Shown here one piece after another: positions 16,317 to 24,656 of a stretch of 33,801 bases of DNA. The notes beneath the pieces are model-generated. The model did not search any database. It had not been told where the DNA came from and saw nothing but the letters and a program-made list of their open reading frames with translations. Position numbers and translations under genes: made by a program. The stretch covers positions 1 to 33,801 of the forward strand of contig JAHIWI010000367.1 of assembly GCA_018816185.1 (NCBI GenBank). Reading direction: 5' to 3'. Position 1 is the first letter of the stretch. Every line of letters starts with the position of its first letter. This DNA comes from Bacillota bacterium. GTDB lineage: Bacteria > Bacillota > Bacilli > Bacillales_A > Planococcaceae.

Positions 16317-16913
16317 TTAACGAGTTAAGATGATTTCTGCGGCTTTTAATCGAATCGACTCCTCTGTACTCTCCAACAACTCTTCAACGACTTGCCATGC
16401 GCGTTTTTCTATTTCAGGTATTTGCTGACTAGGCCCCCCCTGTAAGATTTGTTCAATAATTTCATAGTGTTTGGTGACATCAGCGACCGCACGTGGGTAA
16501 CGTAGTGATCCTTTCAGGGCTTCTGGTAAATCATTACGTAAATACGGCTTTTTCTCAAAATACCAGGAAACTCTACGTTGATGCGGGTACCCTGATACTT
16601 CTGGAATATCTTCATCTAAGGAAGGGACATACATATAATCTGAGGTGATCTCACCGATATAAATATCTTTTTTATTACTTGATGGAACGAGGACAATGTC
16701 CCCTATCGACATTTCATGGACTAAAATATTGACATTGCTGATGCCTTCTTCCCAGCCTCTTGTTTGTAACAACGTACGTAATTCTTCATAGTTCGTATCG
16801 AATAAGTCTTTTCCTAATGGATAACCAACTGCCACGATGTTTTTTTCTAAAAATGTTTCTAAGTGATCTCCAAAATGGGGAAGGGGGCGAACTAACCATA
16901 CTTTCTTTTTCAT
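16317..16913 (-). CDS. PUA/EVE-like domain protein linked to restriction
   Basis: The 198-residue product begins with WLVRPLPHFGDHLETFLEKN and IVAVGYPLG. It then has a gap-and-strand block with MSIGDIVLVPSS and IYIGEITSDYMY, and later RRVSWYFEK. This resembles the PUA-like (EVE-related) modules found at the start of type IV restriction enzymes, which read modified bases, although no nuclease domain is fused here. The C-terminal 60 residues are helical. The frame is open to ATG 16925, but AAGGAG directly abuts that codon. ATG 16913, 12 nt after it, is more plausible. The gene has its own promoter region with a dyad at 16944. Function is inferred only. Confidence 0.5.
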   Translation of the reverse strand: MKKKVWLVRPLPHFGDHLETFLEKNIVAVGYPLGKDLFDTNYEELRTLLQTRGWEEGISNVNILVHEMSIGDIVLVPSSNKKDIYIGEITSDYMYVPSLDEDIPEVSGYPHQRRVSWYFEKKPYLRNDLPEALKGSLRYPRAVADVTKHYEIIEQILQGGPSQQIPEIEKRAWQVVEELLESTEESIRLKAAEIILTR

Positions 16914-16943
16914 TTTCTCTACCATCTCCTTATTTCTTTAATT

Positions 16944-16959
16944 AGCACTTATTAGTGCT
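16944..16959. promoter_or_regulatory. operator-like dyad upstream of the PUA-like gene
   Basis: AGCACT-TATT-AGTGCT is a perfect 6-bp dyad 31 bp before the gene start. On the minus strand, TTGCTA and TATTAT with about 17 bp between them lie just upstream, which makes an operator overlapping the transcription start plausible. Confidence 0.35.
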
Positions 16960-17039
16960 TGTAAATATATAATATAACTAATTTTTATAATTAGCAACCA
17001 TGAGCATTCATGAAGAAATTAAGGGTGGTGTTAAAAGGA

Positions 17040-17079
17040 ATTCTAAGTATCGATAAGATCGGTTATCGCTACTTAGAAT
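17040..17079. other. long imperfect hairpin
   Basis: ATTCTAAGTA-T-CGATAA pairs with TTATCG-C-TACTTAGAAT, a 17-position stem with one mismatch around GATCGG. Neither side has a classic T-tract. It lies between the PUA-like gene and the hsdS remnant, in a stretch (16960-17203) without a gene. Confidence 0.45.
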
Positions 17080-17203
17080 GTGAAGTCTAAAAGGTTATTT
17101 TTTTACAATAGACCTAATGAAAAAAACTCCCTTTGAATGGGAGCTTGCTGCTGCATAACGAATATTCTCTCGATAAGAAATTTATACATAAATACATTTC
17201 ATT

Positions 17204-17453
17204 TCATACAACAATCTGTTGCATTAAACCTTTTTTCTGACTCTCTAACGCCAGCAACTTTTCTTTTTCTTTCAATTTTTCTATCTAACTTTGACAAGAA
17301 TACAGCTATTTCTTGTTGTTCCTTAAATATAGGAATAAGGAACCGTAAATTTTCAAAAGTTGTTTTATTTACAAGAGCTGTTGCAGTTGTTCCTGCAACA
17401 TTCTTTATTCGATAGTTAAAAAGCTCAATTAAGTAATATAAAAAATCAACTGT
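17204..17453 (-). pseudogene. hsdS: remnant of a type I restriction specificity subunit (HsdS C-terminus)
   Basis: On the minus strand DFLYYLIELFNYRIKN and VAGTTATALVNKTTFENL are followed by IPIFKEQQEIAVFLSKLDRK. That is the usual end of an HsdS target-recognition domain and its conserved coiled coil. A one-base shift in the A-rich run near 17262-17275 is needed to continue into KLLALESQKKGLMQQIVV and the TGA at 17206-17204, an almost perfect HsdS tail. The upstream end meets a TAA at 17456, inside the palindrome at 17448-17473. About 80 codons remain of roughly 400, and no hsdR or hsdM is in the window. This is a decayed fragment of a lost type I system. Confidence 0.78.
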
Positions 17454-17473
17454 TTATTTATAAATAAACAGTT
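17448..17473. repeat. perfect 26-bp palindrome
   Basis: AACTGTTTATTTA is followed at once by its exact reverse complement, with no loop. It coincides with the broken end of the hsdS remnant. Confidence 0.8.
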
Positions 17474-17482
17474 ATGGCTAAG

Positions 17483-17494
17483 CCGTTAGTTTAA
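17483..17494 (-). repeat. partial copy of the AACTAACG repeat family (copy g)
   Basis: TTAAACTAACGG on the minus strand is identical to the core of copies e and f, and again lies a few tens of bases after the stop of a minus-strand gene (AbiU2-like). The rest of the repeat is not conserved. Confidence 0.35.
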
Positions 17495-17531
17495 AAACCA
17501 ACGCGATCGATTGTGGAATAATAAAAACATA

Positions 17532-18167
17532 CTATAACTTCCTCAATGCCTTTAAGACAGCATCCACGTCAAAGGTGTTTGATGGAATAACATGTGTATT
17601 TTTACCGTTATATCCTATTTGATAAGTATTTAATATTTCTGCTGCAAGTTCAATTAAATTTTCAATTTCTTTATATGTTATTGGGAAGTCTCTTCCTAAG
17701 GCTTCTCTATCTTTAAAATACTTTTTATCATTGTGAGCAAATGCTTTATCTCTCCAAGTTATTAAATTATTAATTATAGGTTCAACCTCATTTAATTTTT
17801 CCTTATGTTTAATAACAGTTGATTCATTAATATCTGATGTTCGCCCAAGTTTTTTTTTTGTAATTGGATCGTTAGAAAAAATCTTTTTATGATTACTCTC
17901 AATAAAGTTCAAAAATTTTTTTATGCTTTTACTATCTCTAGAGGATGGTTCAAATATTTTCGCTAAACCCATAATTGCAGAATACTGAAAAGAATAAATT
18001 GTTAAGCTGAAAAATGCAGGTGCTTTGTTCATCAAATTTAAGTTCTCTTGTTGATTACTTTTTTGCTTGAGATATCTATTTAATAAAAGAAAGCTATTTA
18101 ATTGATAAAGTTCTCCTAAAAGACCCTCTACATCATTCACAAATTGGTTAATAGTATCCTGTGACAT
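17532..18167 (-). CDS. AbiU2-like HEPN protein
   Basis: The 211-residue protein is mostly helical. It contains LTIYSFQYSAIMGLAKIFEP near residue 55 and a late RDKAFAHND in which Arg139 and His145 form an RX5H motif. This is the plan of AbiU2-type HEPN proteins, related to the lactococcal abortive-infection protein AbiU2 and thought to be RNases or toxin-like effectors. The Arg and His are present, so it could be active. It lies on the same strand as, and downstream of, the zinc-ribbon fragment and the RES-domain gene. No antitoxin of the MNT (nucleotidyltransferase) type is adjacent. Family good, activity inferred. Confidence 0.7.
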   Translation of the reverse strand: MSQDTINQFVNDVEGLLGELYQLNSFLLLNRYLKQKSNQQENLNLMNKAPAFFSLTIYSFQYSAIMGLAKIFEPSSRDSKSIKKFLNFIESNHKKIFSNDPITKKKLGRTSDINESTVIKHKEKLNEVEPIINNLITWRDKAFAHNDKKYFKDREALGRDFPITYKEIENLIELAAEILNTYQIGYNGKNTHVIPSNTFDVDAVLKALRKL

Positions 18168-18215
18168 ATGACAACTCCCTATAAAATTACTATACTTAAA
18201 TTCTATTGATTTAAC

Positions 18216-18344
18216 TTAATCATAATATTCGCCAGTGTCATATAGTCCACCACATTTCTTACATCTATAATGCCAAGTAAGCCTTCCACCATATCCACAA
18301 TTCTTCCAAAAACCTTTTTCAGTATCCTGAATATGTAAACTCAA
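18216..18344 (-). CDS. small zinc-ribbon-like ORF, possibly a fragment
   Basis: A 42-codon frame with TTG 18344 as the only plausible start reads SLHIQDTEKGFWKNCGYGG and then WHYRCKKCGGLYDTGEYYD. CKKC with the earlier Cys16 suggests a partial zinc ribbon. AGGAG lies about 13 nt upstream of the TTG, farther than usual, and just after a terminator, so translation is uncertain. It may be a small immunity-type protein or the tail of a lost gene. Confidence 0.4.
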   Translation of the reverse strand: MSLHIQDTEKGFWKNCGYGGRLTWHYRCKKCGGLYDTGEYYD

Positions 18345-18364
18345 ACTATTTTGATGCTCTCCTG

Positions 18365-18396
18365 AAAAAAGTTAGCTCATTAGAGCCAGCTTTTTT
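18365..18396 (-). terminator. terminator after the RES-domain gene
   Basis: GAAAAAAGCTGGCTC on the minus strand pairs with GAGCTAACTTTTTTC around TAAT, with two mismatches and a clear T-tract. It is 54 nt beyond the RES-gene stop. Confidence 0.75.
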
Positions 18397-18449
18397 CTTC
18401 AGAATTTTTATTGTTCGAAAAATGCAATTTAAACGAAGATATATGATAA

Positions 18450-19607
18450 CTAAAAGAGTAAGATTTGTTCAATCTCTTGGTGGGAAATTACTCTCTCAAT
18501 TGTAATGTCATGGTTTTTGGTAAAGCTAAAAAAGCAATAATTTTTCCCTTCACCTTTAACACTGTCATATCCTATACCGTTATATCCAAGAATCATTAAA
18601 CATTGTGCAATAAAGTTAGGGAAGACGTATTCTCGTTTTATGATATCCCTTGGACTTTCAGGAGACATATTGCTAAATAAGCTGCTATTATTTCCAGTTA
18701 AATCGAAGATTCTTAAGGGTTTTAGAATCTTAAATTCTGCCACATCCATTGATTCTTCTTCATCATCTAGAGATAATTCATCTCTTAATATTTGCAAGTT
18801 ATCTGCCAAATATAGAGTAGAAACTCCTGCGAAATTAAACCTTCCTTGACTAGAGAGAGCTTTAGGCGGATTCCATAACTCTTCCGGAATGAATGTCGCA
18901 AGTCTTTCTCTCTTCTTTCGCGTGCGTCCTCTATAAAAGACTATTTCAGGCTTTAAAATCTTTGTTAAATCTAGCTCATTATATTTTATTGAATCGTAAA
19001 TTTTTTGACCAATTTTATGATGTAAAGCTAGCATTGGATAGTTTATCAAATGCTCAATGAAGGAATTAGCCTCATCTTCAGATATATTAAAGACCTTGTC
19101 CAAGATTTCTTTTTCCTCTTGAAAGTCTCCATACCAATTTGATTTCTCCCATTCAGTAACATAAGGATCATCATCAGAAAAAGACGAATTACAGGTAGAG
19201 CAATAGAGATTTTCAAGTATAACTGACGCCAATTCATCTTTTGAATTCCCGGTCCACACAGAAAATCCATTCTCCTCTAACAATGAGCCAGCATTCTCCA
19301 AATCTGATGGATCTCCATAAATTTGAGTGTAAGGAATAATGTCTGAATTACAGCTTTGACACCCTGCAATTTCTTTTGATAGTTCTTCACCAATTTCTGG
19401 AGCAACTGTACTTATAAAATCGCTTTTATCTTCAATGAAATAGGCTACCTCTTTCAATACTTCTTTACAGTTAGGACATTTAGTAAGATATAAATCTTCT
19501 ATTTCACTTACCTCAAGAATAGTAGGTACTGGACCGAGTTTATGAATATCATAAAAATCAATCACTTTTTGAATATCCATACAGTTACTGCATCTTTCTA
19601 CTATCAT
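18450..19607 (-). CDS. zinc-ribbon protein with a RES domain (ADP-ribosyltransferase-like)
   Basis: The 385-residue protein has four CxxC pairs in its first 140 residues (Cys6/9, 44/47, 83/86, 136/139), probably two treble-clef or ribbon zinc sites. A helical middle follows, and then a RES domain from about residue 222. The RES part has FYRGR (Arg226), GRFNFAGVSTLYLAD (255-269) and YVFPNFIAQCLM (328-338). RES proteins such as those paired with Xre antitoxins degrade NAD+ and arrest growth. This longer version, with an N-terminal metal-binding region, has been seen in defence-linked proteins. ATG 19607 follows GGAGG by 5 nt. No Xre antitoxin is adjacent, so it may be a stand-alone, infection-triggered effector; that is inference. 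Confidence 0.8.
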   Translation of the reverse strand: MIVERCSNCMDIQKVIDFYDIHKLGPVPTILEVSEIEDLYLTKCPNCKEVLKEVAYFIEDKSDFISTVAPEIGEELSKEIAGCQSCNSDIIPYTQIYGDPSDLENAGSLLEENGFSVWTGNSKDELASVILENLYCSTCNSSFSDDDPYVTEWEKSNWYGDFQEEKEILDKVFNISEDEANSFIEHLINYPMLALHHKIGQKIYDSIKYNELDLTKILKPEIVFYRGRTRKKRERLATFIPEELWNPPKALSSQGRFNFAGVSTLYLADNLQILRDELSLDDEEESMDVAEFKILKPLRIFDLTGNNSSLFSNMSPESPRDIIKREYVFPNFIAQCLMILGYNGIGYDSVKGEGKNYCFFSFTKNHDITIERVISHQEIEQILLF

Positions 19608-20501
19608 ATAATCCTCCTTTATATATGAACGATTAAGGTCAGTTGCTTAAATAGCTCTAATAAATATTATTCGTACAAACTGTTAAAAACACAAGTGTTC
19701 CTAAAAATAATGGACAATACTTCCAAACATCATTGACTTATTATAGAATATCTCGTTAATCTTAGTAATTAAAACTATTTGTTCGTTAAAATTGATATTT
19801 TGCGAACAAATATAACTTAAAAAAAATAACCGAGCTACCTAGTTACCTTCCTCTACACTCTCTCGACTTTTGCACAGTCTATGTATACATAACGTATAGT
19901 GCCTGTTTTCCAGTATGTTACTTTATAACAAATCCTGGGTTGGTATTTTTTAGGAAGCAGTTAACTATTTCTAAAATCTACTCAAAATTTGTGTTGCCCA
20001 ATAATAAAATCATCCTAATCGTGTATACGCTACTCCGATTCTTATAATGAAAAAGTCATTCTTATGATTTTTAGCAGTGTACCTACCAACAAAGGAAAAA
20101 GTAGGAATTCAACCGTTAATATTCCAACAAACAATACCATTCTGTCAATGACACACATACCTACTTGAGAAAAATCTATTTGAATTTTATGACCTCCCCC
20201 CATTTAAGTCGGAAGGATTTTTCTAATTTTTTAGCTAAAAGTGTAACGAGATGAACCGTTTTTAACCTTTTATCAGCAATAAGTTATTAAATTGTTCAAA
20301 TTCCGACTTTGGATCTTTCTCTCTTCTAATATTTGAGTGATATATAAAATAGAATCGCCTCTTTCTCAAAAGTATGCAGGCAAAAAATTTAATTACATCA
20401 TTATCTTCGCAAGCTTCTGTTTCTTGCACTTCGCTAACCTTTTTCACATAAAAAGCGAGAATGAAAACTCATTCTCTTTTTTGTTTTAAAGCAAAATATG
20501 T
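19608..20501. other. 890-bp stretch without a supported gene
   Basis: The only open frame of note is a 61-codon GTG frame (20447-20262, minus) that starts inside a terminator and has no ribosome site, so I do not call it. The sequence is heterogeneous and may hold decayed genes. It contains a terminator at 20452-20482 near its right end. Confidence 0.4.
20452..20482 (-). terminator. terminator after the DUF5677-like gene
   Basis: GAGAATGA and TCATTCTC form a perfect 8-bp stem around GTTT on the minus strand, extended by AAAAAAG / CTTTTT, 20 nt after the stop. Confidence 0.8.
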
Positions 20502-21323
20502 TCACCCTTTAATTAAATTCCCTCTAATCTTTGATACGAATTCAATAAATTCCTCTTCGAATTCTGGAAAAAATTGAGTAGTGAACGATTTAATTGAGGA
20601 AGTCAAAGTTGCCCTTACCGGTAATAAGTTATACCTGTCACTATTGGGGTCGAAATTTTGGTGAACCGATTTTAGACAAATTACTCCATTGCTATTCATA
20701 TATATGTCTCTGAGAGTTAATAGGCTGTGCGCATCTGCAGACAGGGCCCCATAAATAGTACTAATTAATCCTTTTTCCTGGTCACTAGCATCATTTTCTA
20801 ATTTCTTTACCAACTGATTAATTGTCTTAGGTCCCCCATAAAGAGAGTACCACTTTGGAATATGTCCTCTGTTATCTTGTCTATGTAGTTTATCATGTTC
20901 GGTTAAAACCTCTTGAAAATCAGGTCTTTGCAATTCATCTTGATGATATTTCCCAGCACCTTCGATATAGGTAGGATTAATGTCTAGCAACTCATTTTTT
21001 TTTAGATCTTCTAAAGATTTAATCTGTTCTTTATGATAACTAATTTTGTAAGCTATGGCTCGAGAGTTTGTTTCTTCTGGAACTTGAATGATGTATTTGA
21101 ATGCCAAATACGCTTCAATAAGTCCACGATAATTAAGCTGGGCCGGCCCAGCTAAACCATTAGATGCACTTATCATTACTCCAGTACTTAACTCAATAAT
21201 TTTTCTAAACAAGCTACTCACTACCATATTAGTAGTATCACTTAAATCCTTTGTTTTTTTAAATTCATCCAACTCTGTTGAAGCAAACTCTACTGAACGC
21301 TTTAAAACTTCATGATAATTCAT
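20502..21323 (-). CDS. DUF5677-like protein
   Basis: A 273-residue helical protein. SSLFRKIIELSTGVMISASN and the following PAQLNYRGLIEAYLAFKYII resemble DUF5677 proteins, which are found in defence islands and probably belong to the wider HEPN-like helical group. I see no clear RX4-6H motif. There is no signal peptide, and two weak amphipathic segments could touch the membrane. GGGAGG precedes ATG 21323 by a normal distance. A terminator follows. Its neighbour on the left is the RES-domain gene about 900 bp away on the same strand. Function unknown. Confidence 0.6.
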   Translation of the reverse strand: MNYHEVLKRSVEFASTELDEFKKTKDLSDTTNMVVSSLFRKIIELSTGVMISASNGLAGPAQLNYRGLIEAYLAFKYIIQVPEETNSRAIAYKISYHKEQIKSLEDLKKNELLDINPTYIEGAGKYHQDELQRPDFQEVLTEHDKLHRQDNRGHIPKWYSLYGGPKTINQLVKKLENDASDQEKGLISTIYGALSADAHSLLTLRDIYMNSNGVICLKSVHQNFDPNSDRYNLLPVRATLTSSIKSFTTQFFPEFEEEFIEFVSKIRGNLIKG

Positions 21324-21908
21324 TAAAAATCCTCCCTTTTGTTAAATTCAAAATAGCTGTCTATATTAATATTTATTATAAAAAAATAGTTTTATTATTC
21401 AAATTTCAGTATGGGAATGAACTTCCATTAGCTTTATTATTTTTAAATCGCACAAAAAACCACCCTTCAAAAAGACGGGGATGGTTATTGTACATTTATA
21501 AAGTATATAAAACGGTATTTAGACCCTAACTTTTCAAATTTACACACCATTATTGACTTCTTTATAAATAATTTTTAAAAAACAGATACTTTATAGAAAA
21601 TGCCTGCTCTTGCTCTAGAACTTCCGATAACGTTAAATATCTCCAATCTAAATGCATAATATGAGACTCCTGAGTAAAAATAAAATTCATAATTCCCAAT
21701 TAATTACAGTATAAGTATAACAAGTTAGATTTGAATGTCTAAATATTTTTTTAAAAAAATTTCAGCAATTAGTTAAGACAATCCGGTCATGTCATGACCA
21801 ATTTTTTATTTATCAGAACTACTCGATTTTACTTAGGAACGTTACACGCATGGATTTACCTCCTAGTAGAGAAATAATTCATACTTACTAATTTAATAGA
21901 GACATGAC
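21324..21908. other. intergenic stretch before the germination operon
   Basis: No gene is supported. It contains a hairpin (AACCACCC at 21458 with GGGGATGGTT at 21477) with little T-tract, and one copy of the CCGGTC loop repeat at 21767-21803. Confidence 0.4.
21767..21803. repeat. TCCGGTC hairpin repeat (copy 1)
   Basis: AATTAGTTAAGAC, the loop AATCCGGTCAT and GTCATGACCAATT repeat the arrangement at 28331-28365, with several mismatches in the arms. Confidence 0.45.
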
Positions 21909-21955
21909 AAAACCATCCCGGCACAATATTTGCATTTCGGGTATGGTTTTTTTTT
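21909..21955 (+). terminator. strong terminator 99 bp before the gerA-type start
   Basis: AAAACCATCCCG pairs with CGGG-TATGGTTTT around a 17-nt loop, followed by a run of T. The upstream gene it would serve is not visible on the plus strand. Anything transcribing through from the left would stop here, so the ger operon needs a promoter in the next 80 bp. Confidence 0.8.
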
Positions 21956-22053
21956 GATAAGTGAAACGTAAAGTTCGAATGTTATTGAATAAGGAAGGGA
22001 AATTACGGAAAGAATTAATTCAACTAGTTAGCCAAGTCGAGGGGTATAATCAT

Positions 22054-23562
22054 ATGAGTTTTTTTAAGAAAAAGTCAATAAGGTCAATATCAAATAGTCC
22101 AATCAATGAGAGCCAACTATTAACGAATGATATCAATAAAAATATACACAGTATCAGAGATTATCATTGTCGAACAGAAGATTTGATGGTGAGAGAATTG
22201 ATTTTTAATAAAAATATCTGTACAATTTTTTATCTTGATTCAATGGTCAACAAAGATTCACTTCATTCTTCTGTTATAGGTCCAATTGTAGAAACGAAAT
22301 ACGGCGAAATTCAACATATAGTGAAGACCACTCAAGTGAAATTCACTTCAAGAATTTCAGATGTCGGGTCAGATTTGTTAGATGGCTTTTGTATTATATT
22401 AAGAGAAAATAACGCCACTGCAATCTCTTTATCGGTAGTGGAAAATACTTCTCGTTCGATTGAGGAACCTGATAATGAAAGAAGCATTATCAGTTCTCAT
22501 GATGGATTTATAGAAGATATAGGTACTAATATTTTTCTGTTAAGAAAAAGAGTTAAAACCCCTCAATTGAAAGTGAAATACTTTTCTGTGGGGAAACTTA
22601 CGAATACGAAAGTCAGTATGGTTTTTATAGAAAACCTTACGGACAAAAAATTAATAAAGGAAGTTGAACGAAGAATAGGTTCGATTGAAGTAGATCAACT
22701 TTTATCTTTTGGAGATATTGAAGATTACATTGAGGACAACCCTAATTCTATCTTCCCACAAATGTTAACGACTGAAAGGCCAGATCGAGCGACGTCGTAC
22801 TTGACGGAAGGAAAAATCTTACTGATTGTTGATGGAAGTCCAAGGATTATGATTGTACCCATAACTTTTTTTGCATTTTATCAATCGCCAGATGATTACA
22901 ATAGTCGGTGGATAATCGGTACTTTTTTCCGTTTAATTCGATTCCTCAGTTTTATCGTTGCTATCACTTTTCCGGCCATTTATATTGCAGTCGTTTCTTA
23001 TCATTCTGAAGTACTGCCTATTGGTATCTTATATTCAATCCGGGTTTCTTTAGAAAATGTCCCCTTTCCCCCTTTGATAGAAGCCTTTGCCATGCAAATC
23101 ACTCTTGAGTTACTAAAAGAAGCATCCATTCGTTTACCTACTCCTATAGCACAAACTACTGGTATTGTAGGGGGGCTCGTAATCGGTACGGCAGTAGTAG
23201 AGGCTAGTTTTGTGTCAAATATAATGATTGTAGTCATAGGTCTTACTGCAATCGCGTCATTTGTAGCACCTGTGAATGAAATGGGAACCAGTGCAAGATT
23301 ATTAGGTTTTCCCGTCATGATTGCAGCATCTTTATTCGGTTTTTTTGGAATTGTCCTCGTATTAATGGGGATTTTTATGCACCTATGTAAATTACAAACC
23401 TTTGGGACGCCTTACTTTGCCCCACTAGCACCTTTTAAAATGGAAGACATAAAAGATAGTATTGTAAGACTTTCCTTTTGGAAACTTAATTCGCGACCAA
23501 CCGACTCTAAGCCAATTTACAAAAAACAACAATGGCGTACTAGGGGGTGGAAGAATAATTGA
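22054..23562 (+). CDS. GerA-family spore germinant-receptor A subunit
   Basis: The 502-residue protein has a soluble N-terminal domain of about 270 residues (REYHCRTEDL-type start, here RDYHCRTEDLMVRELIF). Around residue 220 comes the signature LSFGDIEDYIEDNP with the following TERPDRA. The membrane segments begin near residue 290. LLKEASIRLPTPIAQTTGIV and GGLVIGTAVVEASFVS in the membrane region are hallmarks of GerA/GerK A subunits, which sit in the spore inner membrane and sense nutrients. The frame is open to GTG 21961, but that codon has no ribosome site. GAGGGG (22039-22044) is 9 nt before ATG 22054. It overlaps the B-subunit gene by 4 nt in an A-B-C operon. Confidence 0.95.
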   Translation: MSFFKKKSIRSISNSPINESQLLTNDINKNIHSIRDYHCRTEDLMVRELIFNKNICTIFYLDSMVNKDSLHSSVIGPIVETKYGEIQHIVKTTQVKFTSRISDVGSDLLDGFCIILRENNATAISLSVVENTSRSIEEPDNERSIISSHDGFIEDIGTNIFLLRKRVKTPQLKVKYFSVGKLTNTKVSMVFIENLTDKKLIKEVERRIGSIEVDQLLSFGDIEDYIEDNPNSIFPQMLTTERPDRATSYLTEGKILLIVDGSPRIMIVPITFFAFYQSPDDYNSRWIIGTFFRLIRFLSFIVAITFPAIYIAVVSYHSEVLPIGILYSIRVSLENVPFPPLIEAFAMQITLELLKEASIRLPTPIAQTTGIVGGLVIGTAVVEASFVSNIMIVVIGLTAIASFVAPVNEMGTSARLLGFPVMIAASLFGFFGIVLVLMGIFMHLCKLQTFGTPYFAPLAPFKMEDIKDSIVRLSFWKLNSRPTDSKPIYKKQQWRTRGWKNN

Positions 23563-24656
23563 TTTCTGAAAAATTATCCATCACAAAGTTTCAATTGTTT
23601 TTTTTATTAATTCAATCCCAGATTGGTATAGGTCTCTTATCTCTACCGAATATAGTACAAAAATCTGCCAAAAGCGATGGGTGGATTTCAATTATTTTGG
23701 CTGGGGTAGTAATTCAATTTTTGATGGTTGTCTATTATTTACTTTTGAAGAGATATCCAGATGACTTGCTTTCAAACATAACCGAAAAAATACTTGGATT
23801 CCTACTTGGGAAAGTAGTAAATTTCATCATTTACATTTATTTTATATTGACGGGAAGTCTCTCACTGATACTAATGGTGAAAATAATAAACTTGTATTTA
23901 TTGCCAGTAACACCTGGGTGGGTTATATCCTTACTCGTAATATGTGCATGTGTTTATTTGACCACCAGTGATTTAAGAATTATTGCAAGGTTTTTTGTAT
24001 TGGTTTCCACCTTAATTATATTGCTACTATTTACCAATATTGTTCTTGCCTTTTATATACCGAAAGAAATTCAATACATTCTTCCTATCGGAAGTGCAGG
24101 AACGAAGAACATACTAATAGGAAGTAATAGTGCTTTATTAGCAATGTTGGGTTTTGAAGGGTTATTGTTTATGTTCCCCTATGTAATTCACAATACCAAA
24201 GGGTTGTTAAAAACCACTTCCTTCGCCAACCTGTTTGTCACAAGTTTTTACACTTTTATCACTTTTCTCTGTTTAATAAAATTCAGTCCTGAACAATTAC
24301 AACAAATAAGGGAGCCAGTGTTGTATCTATTCAGAGGATTGGCATATAAAATGTTTGATCGAATTGATTTGATTTTTCTTTCGATATGGATTGTGCCAAT
24401 GACGACCTCGATTATTATGTATTTATTTCTTGCTAGTAAAAGTATCAGTGGTCAGAAAATGTCTTATAAAAAAACAGTATTAGTTAATGGAGTATTGATA
24501 TTTTTAATTTCGCTGATACCTCATACTGATGAAATCACAAATCTCATGAACAAATACGTTTCTTATTTTAGTTATGCCGTTATCATGGTTCTACCAGTCT
24601 TCCTACTAATTCTGTCCTTCATATTCAAAAGACATGAACGGGGTGTGACGAATTGA
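23559..24656 (+). CDS. GerB-family germinant-receptor B subunit (APC-type permease)
   Basis: TTG 23559 overlaps the stop of the A gene (TTGA), with GGGGGTGG 8 nt upstream, so translation is coupled. The 365-residue product has about ten membrane segments, beginning FQLFFLLIQSQIGIGLLSLP, with the short polar segment GWISIILAG typical of the family. GerB subunits are related to amino-acid permeases and bind germinants in the spore inner membrane. Normal length and no internal damage. Confidence 0.93.
   Translation: MISEKLSITKFQLFFLLIQSQIGIGLLSLPNIVQKSAKSDGWISIILAGVVIQFLMVVYYLLLKRYPDDLLSNITEKILGFLLGKVVNFIIYIYFILTGSLSLILMVKIINLYLLPVTPGWVISLLVICACVYLTTSDLRIIARFFVLVSTLIILLLFTNIVLAFYIPKEIQYILPIGSAGTKNILIGSNSALLAMLGFEGLLFMFPYVIHNTKGLLKTTSFANLFVTSFYTFITFLCLIKFSPEQLQQIREPVLYLFRGLAYKMFDRIDLIFLSIWIVPMTTSIIMYLFLASKSISGQKMSYKKTVLVNGVLIFLISLIPHTDEITNLMNKYVSYFSYAVIMVLPVFLLILSFIFKRHERGVTN

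Noticed and set aside
17137-17415. 92-codon plus-strand frame
   Set aside because: It is antisense to the hsdS remnant, whose minus-strand translation is clearly protein-like.
20262-20447. 61-codon frame on the minus strand
   Set aside because: It starts with GTG beside the terminator of the upstream gene, has no ribosome site and no recognisable protein pattern.
21986-22014. TGAATA as a sigma-G -35 for the ger operon
   Set aside because: The -35 is plausible, but no CATACTA-like -10 is found 17-18 bp later.
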